A stretch of DNA of 64,000 nucleotides, from positions 30,870 to 94,869 of the forward strand of contig NZ_WTUY01000023.1 of NCBI RefSeq assembly GCF_009882945.1, in the 5' to 3' direction. A program made the position numbers and the translations under genes. A model generated the notes under the pieces. It was given only the letters and a program-made list of their open reading frames with translations. It made no database searches and was not told the origin of the DNA. This DNA is from Alcanivorax sp. DP30 (GTDB lineage Bacteria; Pseudomonadota; Gammaproteobacteria; Pseudomonadales; Alcanivoracaceae). This document shows positions 34,296 through 42,082 of this stretch, piece after piece. Each line of letters begins with the position of its first letter. Positions within the stretch are counted from its first letter, which is position 1.

Positions 34296-35648
34296 TTAAC
34301 TGTCGGCCTTGGGCTTGCGTGGCCGGCGCCGACGGCGGCGCTTGTTGCCGCCGCTGGCTTGATTGCCAAGGTCGCTGATCATCTGCCTGCGCCCCTGTTC
34401 ATCCTCTTCCTGATAGCGGGTCCACCAGTCGCCCAGTCCGGGTTTGATCTCGCCTGCCTGCTCGCGCAGCAACAGGAAATCATAGGCGGCGCGAAAACGG
34501 GGGTGCTCCATGAGGGCGTCGGCGCGGCGTCCGGCACGTTTGTCCAGGCGCAGTTGCAGTTCCCACATCTCGCGCATCACGGTGGAAAAGCGGCGCGGGA
34601 TGGCGGTGTGCTTGATCTGGTCGTTGAGGGCCCGGGTCGCAGCCTTGTGCAGAGCCTGGGCCGGGGGCAATCCGCTGGACAGATAGCCGCCCAGGCGTTG
34701 CTGGATTTCCGGCCACAGCAGTACGGCATAGATAAAGGCCGGGGTAACGGGCTTGTCGATGGCCAGGCGCCGGTCGGTATTGTCCATGGCGGCCAGCAGC
34801 ATGTCTTCCCAGATCTGGCCTTGTTCGCCGTCCAGTGCATTCTGGGTGCCGGGGAACAGGAAGCGGAACAGGCCCAGCTGCTGGAGTTGTTCGTAGGAGG
34901 CGCGGGCGTGGCCACTGAGGAACAGTTTGAGGACCTCATCAAACAGGCGGGCGGAGGGAACCTGAAGCAGCAATTCAGCCAGATCGGGGATCGGGTCGGC
35001 GGTGGCCTTGTCGATATGGAAGCCGAGTTTGGCGGCAAAGCGGGCTGCCCGCAGCATGCGAACCGGGTCTTCCCGGTAGCGGGTTTCCGGGTCGCCGATC
35101 AGGTGAATACGTTCATTTTCGATATCGCGCAGGCTGCCGGTGAAATCGTGCAGTGTGAAGTCGGCGATGTTGTAGTAGAGGGCGTTGCAGGTGAAATCCC
35201 GGCGCTGGGCATCTTCCTCGATGCTGCCCCAGGTGTTGTCGCGTAGCACCAGGCCGGTTTCTTCATGGGCGTGGTGTTGCTGCTTGTCAGGGTTTTCGTC
35301 CCGGTTCATGGCCCGGAAGGTGGACACCTCAATGACTTCGCGACCAAAACGGACATGCACAATCTGGAAGCGCCGGCCAATGATGCGGCTGCGCTTGAAC
35401 AGGCGATGAACCTGCTCCGGGGTGGCATTGGTGGAGACGTCGAAGTCCTTGGGTTCGCGGCCACTGAGGATGTCGCGCAGGCAGCCGCCCACCAGAAATG
35501 CCTCAAAGCCAGCCTTGTGCAGGCCGTAGAGCACATTCAGTGCAGCACGGGAGATCTGCTGGCGGGAGATGGGGTGTTGGTCGCGGGGGATAATCTGGGG
35601 TGAATTCATTGAAGGATTATGGGAACCCTTTTTGAACCAGCCTGTCAT
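34296..35648 (-). CDS. pcnB: Poly(A) polymerase I
   Basis: About 450 residues from ATG 35648 (MTGWFKKGSHN); other in-frame ATGs at 35672 and 35609 are possible. The nucleotidyltransferase core is LVGGCLRDILSGREPKDFDVSTNATPEQV, with active-site Asp residues, then the RNA-binding domain. The Arg/Lys-rich tail (KRRRRRRPRKPKADS) binds RNA. It adds 3' poly(A) tails that speed RNA decay. The CrcZ-like RNA is encoded just upstream. Confidence 0.94.
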   Translation of the reverse strand: MTGWFKKGSHNPSMNSPQIIPRDQHPISRQQISRAALNVLYGLHKAGFEAFLVGGCLRDILSGREPKDFDVSTNATPEQVHRLFKRSRIIGRRFQIVHVRFGREVIEVSTFRAMNRDENPDKQQHHAHEETGLVLRDNTWGSIEEDAQRRDFTCNALYYNIADFTLHDFTGSLRDIENERIHLIGDPETRYREDPVRMLRAARFAAKLGFHIDKATADPIPDLAELLLQVPSARLFDEVLKLFLSGHARASYEQLQQLGLFRFLFPGTQNALDGEQGQIWEDMLLAAMDNTDRRLAIDKPVTPAFIYAVLLWPEIQQRLGGYLSSGLPPAQALHKAATRALNDQIKHTAIPRRFSTVMREMWELQLRLDKRAGRRADALMEHPRFRAAYDFLLLREQAGEIKPGLGDWWTRYQEEDEQGRRQMISDLGNQASGGNKRRRRRRPRKPKADS

Positions 35649-35790
35649 ACGTTCCAGGAGCTTGCAGGGCATGCGTGAATGTCCGGACTCATGTGAATAA
35701 ATGGCAAGGTGGCGATAGTAGCACTTTTTTCTCGCCGGGTGAGGGATTCGTCACGTATACTCTGCAATTGGGTTTGTGAAGGCCCAAAAG

Positions 35791-35822
35791 TAAAAAGGAG
35801 CCACAACCGAGGTTGTGACTCC
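35791..35822 (-). terminator. Terminator of the CrcZ-like RNA
   Basis: GGAGTCACAACC and GGTTGTGGCTCC form a 12-bp stem with one mismatch and a two-base loop, followed by TTTTTA on the minus strand. It gives a firm 3' end to the RNA and separates it from pcnB. Confidence 0.88.
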
Positions 35823-35974
35823 CATATTTTGCGCTGATTCTGTTGTTATTATTGTTTGTGTTGTTATCTGCCTAGTGCTGCAAGCAGCACTGCATTGGCT
35901 CGTAAAATTATTGTTATTCTTTCTTGTTGTTATTGTTGAGCCGTTACGCCTTTGTTTTTGTTGTTTGCTGGCGT
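35791..35974 (-). ncRNA. crcZ: CrcZ-like Crc/Hfq decoy RNA
   Basis: The cbrB-pcnB gap is where crcZ lies in Pseudomonas. On the minus strand the sequence is rich in AAnAAnAA motifs: AAACAACAAAAACAA, AACAATAACAACAAGAA, AATAACAATAA, AACAACAC and AAACAATAATAACAAC. Small hairpins separate them: ACGCC/GGCGT (35946-35974) and AGTGCTG/CAGCACT (about 35874-35891). A terminator (35797-35822, GGAGTCACAACC/GGTTGTGGCTCC, then T5) ends it. It would sequester Hfq/Crc. It is shorter than the roughly 400 nt of P. aeruginosa CrcZ. The 5' end is estimated. Confidence 0.78.
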
Positions 35975-36085
35975 GGGATTCATAGTGCCTTTCGCCCCCT
36001 CCCAATGCAAACAGTCTTAAACCCTTTTAAAAACAATGCGTTATGGATGAAAGGTGAAAATGGGTATTAGCCTGGGTCTGTTTGG

Positions 36086-36123
36086 GTAACAACAGTGTTA
36101 CTTTTCTGGGTAGGGCGGTAACA
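36086..36123. promoter_or_regulatory. Candidate CbrB binding sites upstream of crcZ
   Basis: GTAACA (36086-36091) and TGTTAC (36096-36101) form a palindrome with a 4-bp spacer, and a third half-site GTAACA occurs at 36118-36123. TGTTAC/GTAACA half-sites are remembered as the CbrB target in Pseudomonas. They lie about 110-150 bp upstream of the estimated crcZ start, a typical distance for an enhancer-binding protein. Confidence 0.6.
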
Positions 36124-36264
36124 CTTGGCTGCAATTTGGGTGTTCAGGGCAGGAAATTCGGAGAAATCTTTCTGTTGCCGTTGCAATTTATTGATTGACC
36201 AAAGTGACGAGCGCGCGGGATTTGGCGGTCAATGGTCAGGCCGGCTGGCTTGAAACGCCCGTAA

Positions 36265-37593
36265 TCAGCGTCTGTTGCCACCTTTCTTGCGTGGAATCCC
36301 CAACCGCTGGCGTCGTTCCCAAAGGCTTTTTCGACTGATCCCCAGTTTCTGGGCCAGTTCTGTCTCGGTCATGCTGTCCTGGTTTTCCATCACAAAGCGC
36401 GTGAAATAGTCCTCCAGAGACAGATCTTCGCTGGGGTCGAGGCTGACCCGGCTGACTCGCTGCGGGGTGCGATTGGGGTTGAGCCCCAGTTGCGCAGGGC
36501 CAATGCTGTCTTCTTCAGTGAGAATGATGGCCCGCTCGATCACGTTCTCCAGTTCCCGCACATTGCCCGGCCAATTGTAGTTATGCATGGCTTCGCGTGC
36601 AGATTCCGTGAAATACAGCCCATGGCGATTGAGTTTCTCGCTGCCACGGCCGAGCAGGGCATCGGCCAGCAAGTCGATATCATCGTCCCGTTCACGCAGG
36701 GGAGGCAGTGTCAGCTCCATGACGTTGAGTCGGTAGTACAGGTCCTGGCGGAAGGTGCCATCAGCAACCCGGCCAGGCAGATCCAGCTGGCTGCTGGCCA
36801 GCACCCGCACGTCTACCTTGCGCGGCGCCAGAGAGCCCTGACGATGAATTTCGTGGTGGGTCAGCAGGGTGAGCAGGCGACTTTGCACTTCACTGGCCAG
36901 TTCGCCGATTTCGTCCAGAAACAGGGTGCCGCCGTCGGCTTCTTCGATGCGGCCGGGGTTGCCGTCGTCACCGAACAGTTCCGTGATTTGCAGGTTGCGG
37001 GGCAGGGCGGCACATTGCACCGATACCAGGGGGCCGGATGCCCGTTCGCTGTTTTCATGCAGGGCGCGGGCGGTGAGTTCCTTGCCGGTGCCCGCTTCGC
37101 CCATGATCAGCACGGGGGTATTGGTTGGGCCCACGCGGCTGATGCGATGACGCAGGTCGTGCATGACATCACTGTCGCCGACCATGTTGCGTACCGGGTA
37201 GCTGCGTTCGATGTCCCGGCGCAGGGCGCGGTTGCCACGGTTGAGCCGACCTTCCTTGAGTACCCGATCCACGGCGAGCAGCATTTCATCGTGGTCGAAG
37301 GGTTTGGGGATGTAGTCCACGGCGCCAAGACGCATGGCGTCCACAGCGGAGCGCAGGCTGGCATAGCTGGTCATGATCAGTACCGGTGTGCTGCCGGCGG
37401 CCTCGATCATGTTGGTCCCTGGCTCGCCCGGCAGGCGCAGGTCACTAATGATGAGATCAAACTGATTGAGGCTTTTTTCCCTGGCTTGCTCAACGGAGTC
37501 GGCTTCTTCCACAGAGTGGTCATGACGCTCCAGCAGTTTTCGCAGCGCGCCGCGAATAACAGGTTCGTCTTCAACAATCAGGATGTGGCTCAT
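36265..37593 (-). CDS. cbrB: Response regulator CbrB lacking the GAFTGA loop
   Basis: 442 residues. The receiver domain (1-120) has Asp51 as phosphoacceptor, with Thr75 and Lys97. The AAA+ domain has Walker A GEAGTGKE (165-172) and Walker B GGTLFLDEIGEL (221-232). Between ELFG (205-208) and EEAD (217-220) only about eight residues (DDGNPGRI) remain where NtrC-type proteins have GHEKGAFTGA. The C-terminal HTH (SMTETELAQKLGISRKSLWERRQRLGIPR) is CbrB-like. It should respond to CbrA and control crcZ. Lack of the loop argues against direct sigma-54 activation. Confidence 0.9.
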   Translation of the reverse strand: MSHILIVEDEPVIRGALRKLLERHDHSVEEADSVEQAREKSLNQFDLIISDLRLPGEPGTNMIEAAGSTPVLIMTSYASLRSAVDAMRLGAVDYIPKPFDHDEMLLAVDRVLKEGRLNRGNRALRRDIERSYPVRNMVGDSDVMHDLRHRISRVGPTNTPVLIMGEAGTGKELTARALHENSERASGPLVSVQCAALPRNLQITELFGDDGNPGRIEEADGGTLFLDEIGELASEVQSRLLTLLTHHEIHRQGSLAPRKVDVRVLASSQLDLPGRVADGTFRQDLYYRLNVMELTLPPLRERDDDIDLLADALLGRGSEKLNRHGLYFTESAREAMHNYNWPGNVRELENVIERAIILTEEDSIGPAQLGLNPNRTPQRVSRVSLDPSEDLSLEDYFTRFVMENQDSMTETELAQKLGISRKSLWERRQRLGIPRKKGGNRR

Positions 37594-37674
37594 GAATCAC
37601 AGGTTCCTGTACTGACCGATTAATACTTCAGGGCAATGTTTCCTGAACCGGCATGCTATCTGCAAAATATTACC

Positions 37675-40611
37675 TTAACTTGCGGCATTGTGGATTGGCA
37701 GTCGAATAATAAAGCGTGTGCCGCCATCGTCATTGAGCGGGCTTTCCACGTTGATGCTGCCGAAATGTTCTTCGATGATACTGTACACCAGCGCCAGTCC
37801 AAGACCGGTACCACGCCCCGGACTCTTGCTGGTGACAAAGGGTTCAAACAGGGCATCTCGCACATTTGCTGGGATGCCATGACCAAGATCTTCCACCCGG
37901 ATTTCCAGATACGGATCGACACTCTGGCAGTGGATGGTGATGGGTTGCGAGGGCTGGCAGGCGTCGGCGGCATTACCGAGTAAATTGATGAAGACCTGCA
38001 GCAGGCGTTGTGGATCGCCTTGCACCCAACTGTCGGCGGGGCACTGATTGTCAAAGCGTTGCTGGCGATGATCGGGATCCAGCAGCAGCAGCGAAATGGC
38101 TTCGTCTACGGTATCCCGAATGCTCACCGGCACATGCTCGGTCTGGCGAACGCTGCCGGAATGACTGAAGGTCACCAGGGATTCCACAATACGGGTAATG
38201 CGACGGGTCTGCTCCAGGATCTGCTGACTGGATTCCATCTGTTCACGGGCATCGCTGTCACCGTCCAGATTCTGGGCCAGGCAGGCAATGGCGGTAACCG
38301 GGTTGCCAATCTCGTGGGCAACCCCGGCGGCAAGCCGGCCAATGGATGCCAGGCGTTCGTTATGGGCCAGATGCGCTTCCATGTGCCGCAGCTCGGTAAT
38401 GTCCTCAATCACCAGTACCTGCCCCCCTGCCTGCTCGGCGGTACCCACGCCCATCACCAGGGATTTATGCAGGCTGAGCCAGCGGGTCTGGCCGCCCACT
38501 TCCAGTGATTGCTGGGGTTGGTGGGCATTGGCATCACGGCTGAAACGGGTGAGGAACTCCCCCCATGGATCGTCCAGGTCCGCTAGCCGGGAACCGATGG
38601 TGTCGGCAGAGGTGATGCCAGTGAGGGCTTCCATGGCCTGGTTCCAGCCAATGATTTCGTCATCGGCACCCAGTGACACCACCCCCATAGGGAGTTCCAG
38701 CAGGGTCTGGCGGTGGAAGCGACGAAGTCCGTCCAGTTCGGCGGCCAGCCCGGAAAGGCGATCCCGGTATTGTTCCAGTCGGGATTCAATGAACTGGATG
38801 TCTTCACTGGTGCCCTGTTCTTCCTTGGGGAGGTAGGGCAGGTGGTCGTCCATCAGCTGATGCGAGACGGATGGACCCAGCAGGCCGGAAAGGTTGGTTT
38901 CCAGCTGATCGCGCAGCCGGCGCAGGGCATAAGGTCGGGTTTCTGTTCGCGGCAGGCGCAGGTCGCGCAGCGCCATTTCCACTTCCCGGGTGGCGGTAAT
39001 CGGCCCCAGTGGCATGGTCAGGGCATCAATGAAATCGTCCACGCTCTTGGCTTCCAGCTCCCAGCGATAGGGGCGGCGCAGGCTGTCTACGGCACAGGCT
39101 TCGGCAGCGTTCTTCTCTGCCCGGGACATGGGCGTGACGATGGAAATGATGGCAAAAAGCAGAGCGTTGGCGGATACCGAGGCAATGGCCACATGGTGCC
39201 ACTGACTGGCGCCGTGCTGGTAACGCATGCCCGCCAGTTCCATCAGTTGGGGGATCTGCAGGCTGGGATAGGTTATTGGCAACACCAGCAGGAGCAGCCA
39301 GAGCAGGAAGCCGATAATCAGACCGGCAAACAGGCCGTTGCGGTTACCGGTGGGCCAGAACAGGGCGCCGATCAGGCCGGGGACAAACTGCAGGGTGGCG
39401 ACAAAGGACAGTACGCCCAGCTCTACCAGGGTGTGGTTGGCACCGGTAAAGCGGTAGAACAGGTAGGCCAGTGCCAGGATGGCGGCGATCAGGGTGCGTC
39501 GCGTCCACAGCAGATTGCGGTACAGGTTCTGACCCTGGTGCAGCGGGCTGGCAGGGAGAATCAGATGGTTCAGGCACATGCCGGACAACGCCAGGGTGGC
39601 GACAATCAGCATGCCGCTGGCGCCGGCAAGGCCGGCAATATAACCGAGTACGGCACCGTGACCGCCGGTGACCATGCCGATGCCGAGGGCGTAATAGTCT
39701 GGAGGCGTTGGTGCATTGCTGGCCGCCGCCGCCCACAGAATTACCGGTACGCACAGGGCCATGACCAGGAACATCAAGGGCAGTGCCCAGCTGGCGGTGA
39801 TCAGTGCCCGCGGGTTCAGGTTTTCGGTGAAGGCCATATAGAACATGTGCGGCAGTACCACCGCAGACACGAAGAAGGCCATGATCATGGAATGCCATGT
39901 GCCATCCTGCAGGGGGTAATAGAGGCGTGCGAGCATTTCGGGATGCTCGTCCAGCCATTCGCCCAGATCGCCGGGGCCGTCGAACACGCCATATAAACCG
40001 AGCAGTGCAACCGCACCGAAAGCCAGCAGTTTGATCAGGGATTCCGTGGCGATGGCCACCACTAGACCTTCATGCTTTTCCCTGGCGGTGGCATGGCGGG
40101 CGCCAAACAGGATCGCGAAGATCACCATCATGATGCAGAAGCCGCCGGCCAGTGAGCGCGGGTCGTCAGTGCCGGTAAGGATCTGGATGGATTCGCCCAC
40201 CGCCTTGAGCTGCAGCGCCAGCAGTGGCAGTACCCCGATCAGCATGATGATGGTGGTCAGGGCGCCTGCCAGCCGGCTGCGGTAGCGGAAGGCGAACAGA
40301 TCAGCCAGGGAGCTGAGCTGATAGGTGGCGGTGAGTCTGAGTATTGGCGCCAGCAAGATGGGGGCCAGCAGAAAGACCCCGGAAATGCCGAGAAAGTAGG
40401 ACAGGAAATTGTAGCCGTACTGGTAGGCATAGCCCACTGAGCCGTACACCGCCCAAGCACTGGCATAGACGCCCAGCGAAAAAACGTAGACCGCCGGGTG
40501 CCGAACCAGACGGGCAGGCAGCCAGCCGCGCTCGGTGATCCAGGCAACCAGAAACAGGAAAAGCAGATAACCGCCGGCGATGGCGATCAGTTCACTGACA
40601 CTATAGACCAT
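37675..40611 (-). CDS. cbrA: Sensor kinase CbrA with sodium-solute symporter domain
   Basis: 978 residues. The first 500 form a 12-13 helix SSS-family (histidine/proline symporter-like) membrane domain. A linker and PAS domain follow (about 640-740, ELPMGVVSLGADDEIIGWN), then the kinase: H-box GVAHEIGNPVTAI with phosphoacceptor His766, and an N box and GTGLGLALVYSIIEEH at the end. It senses carbon/nitrogen status, in Pseudomonas including histidine. It lies upstream of cbrB and overlaps the small cbrX. Confidence 0.95.
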   Translation of the reverse strand: MVYSVSELIAIAGGYLLFLFLVAWITERGWLPARLVRHPAVYVFSLGVYASAWAVYGSVGYAYQYGYNFLSYFLGISGVFLLAPILLAPILRLTATYQLSSLADLFAFRYRSRLAGALTTIIMLIGVLPLLALQLKAVGESIQILTGTDDPRSLAGGFCIMMVIFAILFGARHATAREKHEGLVVAIATESLIKLLAFGAVALLGLYGVFDGPGDLGEWLDEHPEMLARLYYPLQDGTWHSMIMAFFVSAVVLPHMFYMAFTENLNPRALITASWALPLMFLVMALCVPVILWAAAASNAPTPPDYYALGIGMVTGGHGAVLGYIAGLAGASGMLIVATLALSGMCLNHLILPASPLHQGQNLYRNLLWTRRTLIAAILALAYLFYRFTGANHTLVELGVLSFVATLQFVPGLIGALFWPTGNRNGLFAGLIIGFLLWLLLLVLPITYPSLQIPQLMELAGMRYQHGASQWHHVAIASVSANALLFAIISIVTPMSRAEKNAAEACAVDSLRRPYRWELEAKSVDDFIDALTMPLGPITATREVEMALRDLRLPRTETRPYALRRLRDQLETNLSGLLGPSVSHQLMDDHLPYLPKEEQGTSEDIQFIESRLEQYRDRLSGLAAELDGLRRFHRQTLLELPMGVVSLGADDEIIGWNQAMEALTGITSADTIGSRLADLDDPWGEFLTRFSRDANAHQPQQSLEVGGQTRWLSLHKSLVMGVGTAEQAGGQVLVIEDITELRHMEAHLAHNERLASIGRLAAGVAHEIGNPVTAIACLAQNLDGDSDAREQMESSQQILEQTRRITRIVESLVTFSHSGSVRQTEHVPVSIRDTVDEAISLLLLDPDHRQQRFDNQCPADSWVQGDPQRLLQVFINLLGNAADACQPSQPITIHCQSVDPYLEIRVEDLGHGIPANVRDALFEPFVTSKSPGRGTGLGLALVYSIIEEHFGSINVESPLNDDGGTRFIIRLPIHNAAS

Positions 40612-40777
40612 CGACGTCTTTGCTCTTGGCGATCCAGTAACTCAGGGCAATCAGACCCAGCCAGATCAGGTAGGGCCGGTACCAGGCACGTCCGCCCTCG
40701 CTCCACCAGTCGATAATGGCAGGGGAAAGCAGGTAGGTTCCCAAAATGAAAATGATCAGCAGGCGGTCGGTATACAT
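40601..40777 (-). CDS. cbrX: Small membrane protein CbrX upstream of cbrA
   Basis: 58 residues: MYTDRLLIIFILGTYLLSP, a hydrophilic middle with Trp24 and Trp25, then a second hydrophobic helix (YLIWLGLIALSYWIA) and KSKDVDGL. Its stop lies 11 bp inside cbrA, so the two are translationally coupled. A small overlapping gene of this size, cbrX, is known before cbrA in Pseudomonas. Two likely membrane helices suggest an inner-membrane partner of CbrA. Confidence 0.8.
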   Translation of the reverse strand: MYTDRLLIIFILGTYLLSPAIIDWWSEGGRAWYRPYLIWLGLIALSYWIAKSKDVDGL

Positions 40778-40844
40778 GTGGTTTTTGCCCCTTCAGGGCG
40801 AAGAGCATACGTCAGGTGGGGGAGCTGTGTAAAAGCGGGGAGGG

Positions 40845-41044
40845 CAGTTGACAGTGGACAGTTGAGAGTTGATAGCGAAATGCAAAACAAGGGCCCGGTT
40901 CGGTGGTGGGTAAGTTTAAAGTTCAAATGCGTGAGATGGGTTTGAGGTCGCGTCTCCGTCGTGCCCGCGCCCAAACAGTGAATCGCGGGCACACTCTCAG
41001 CACCCGCACCAACCTGCACCGCGTTTTAACTTTTAACTTTCAGC
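40845..41044. repeat. Composite heptamer-array element (CAGTTGA / AAGTTNA types) after gluQ
   Basis: An array at 40845-40879 reads CAGTTGA, CAGTGGA, CAGTTGA, GAGTTGA, TAGCGAA. A second 5' arm at 40910-40931 (GTAAGTTTAAAGTTC...) pairs with the 3' arm at 41020-41041, with 18 of 22 positions matching. The core has a hairpin GTGCCCGCG/CGCGGGCAC. The 3' arm overlaps the gluQ stop: the last six residues of GluQ (ELKVKS) are encoded by it. It fills most of the 248-bp gap to cbrX. Confidence 0.75.
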
Positions 41045-41913
41045 TCACTGGGTAGGGGTTGCTGGCGGCCTGGTGGCCACCGGTGTTCCGGATAATGGGC
41101 TTTGCCCCACGCCAGCAATGTTGCCGGTGGTGCGCCGTGAAGGTCCGCTGGTGGTTGCAGGCCCATGCAGTGCAGGGCTGCAGTGAGGAGCGCGCTGGCG
41201 CGCCCGGCATCGAGCGCTTCGCTGCTGCCGGATTTGGAGAGCTTGGCGTCACGTCCATCGGTCACCACGGGCAGATGAGCATAAAGCGGTGCCGGGCGGT
41301 CCAGGCATTCCAGCAACCAGCGCTGGCGCAGGGTGGAATCGATCAGGTCGGCACCCCGTAGCACATGGGTAATGCCGTCGTCGGCATCATCCAGGGCACA
41401 GGCCAGTTGGTAACCAAAGAGGCCGTCACGACGACGTATCACAAAGGCTCCGCCATCATCATGGAGATTGTTGCAGACTCGGCCCTGAATACCGTCGTCA
41501 TAACACAGTTCACGATCCGGCACCGCCAGACGCACCGAGGCATCATGGCTGTCGCTAACGGCAGCGCTGATGCCCGGGTGGTTATGGTCCAGGCTGGCCA
41601 ATTGCTTGCGAGTTAGCGTGCAGTAAAAGGCGTGTCTGCGCTCCAGCAATTGATCAATGGCCGCTTGGTAGGCGTCATGGCGCTGGCTTTGGTAGCGAAC
41701 GCAGCCATCCCACTCCAACCCGAACTGTTCCAGCTGCAAAAGGATGGTATCAGCGGCACCGGGCACTTCCCGGGGAGGGTCCAGATCGTCCACACGTACC
41801 AGCCATTCCCCGCCTGCCGTACGGGCTTCCAGCCAGCTGGCAAGTGCCGCTACCAGCGAGCCGAAATGCAGCGGGCCGGAGGGCGTGGGGGCGAAACGTC
41901 CGCGATAGGTCAT
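41026..41913 (-). CDS. gluQ: Glutamyl-Q tRNA(Asp) synthetase
   Basis: 295 residues, a truncated GluRS without an anticodon domain. The catalytic motifs RFAPTPSGPLHFGSLVAALASW and KLSKSGSSEAL are present. It places glutamate on queuosine of tRNA-Asp. The zinc site is poor: around residue 98 FYCTLTRKQLASL has only one Cys, where homologues have a CxC plus a later Tyr/Cys. It lies next to dksA, as in other gammaproteobacteria. The C-terminal six residues overlap a repeat. Confidence 0.92.
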   Translation of the reverse strand: MTYRGRFAPTPSGPLHFGSLVAALASWLEARTAGGEWLVRVDDLDPPREVPGAADTILLQLEQFGLEWDGCVRYQSQRHDAYQAAIDQLLERRHAFYCTLTRKQLASLDHNHPGISAAVSDSHDASVRLAVPDRELCYDDGIQGRVCNNLHDDGGAFVIRRRDGLFGYQLACALDDADDGITHVLRGADLIDSTLRQRWLLECLDRPAPLYAHLPVVTDGRDAKLSKSGSSEALDAGRASALLTAALHCMGLQPPADLHGAPPATLLAWGKAHYPEHRWPPGRQQPLPSELKVKS

Positions 41914-41918
41914 AGGGC

Positions 41919-42080
41919 AATGAATAATGAATAGTTAATAATTAATAGTTGCACGGATGAGAATAGCAGGGTGCTGAAACGCAGGAAGCCGCGCACAAAG
42001 CATTGGCGCGGCCCCCTGGCTGGCACAATCAATAGCCCGCTATCGCGAGCTATTAATTATTCATTATTAACTATTAACTG
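41919..42080. repeat. Inverted heptamer-array element (AATNAAT type) between gluQ and dksA
   Basis: The 5' arm (41919-41953) is AATGAAT, AATGAAT, AGTTAAT, AATTAAT, AGTTGCA. The reverse complement of the 3' arm (42046-42080) is CAGTTAAT, AGTTAAT, AATGAAT, AATTAAT. The arms are AT-rich, but the 92-bp core is GC-rich. On the minus strand the core holds CTTTGTGCGCGGCTTCC, matching the element before panC. The element starts 5 bp upstream of the gluQ ATG and ends 2 bp from the dksA stop. Confidence 0.88.
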
Positions 42081-42082
42081 CC

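Noticed and set aside
35976..35992. Sigma-54 promoter GGCACTATGAATCC for crcZ
   Set aside because: The -12 position is CC instead of GC, and CbrB lacks the loop needed for sigma-54, so the match is probably chance.
35751..36005. 84-residue minus-strand frame rich in Thr, Asn and Gln
   Set aside because: It is the translation of the A-rich CrcZ-like RNA. There is no SD, and the frame runs through the hairpins and terminator.
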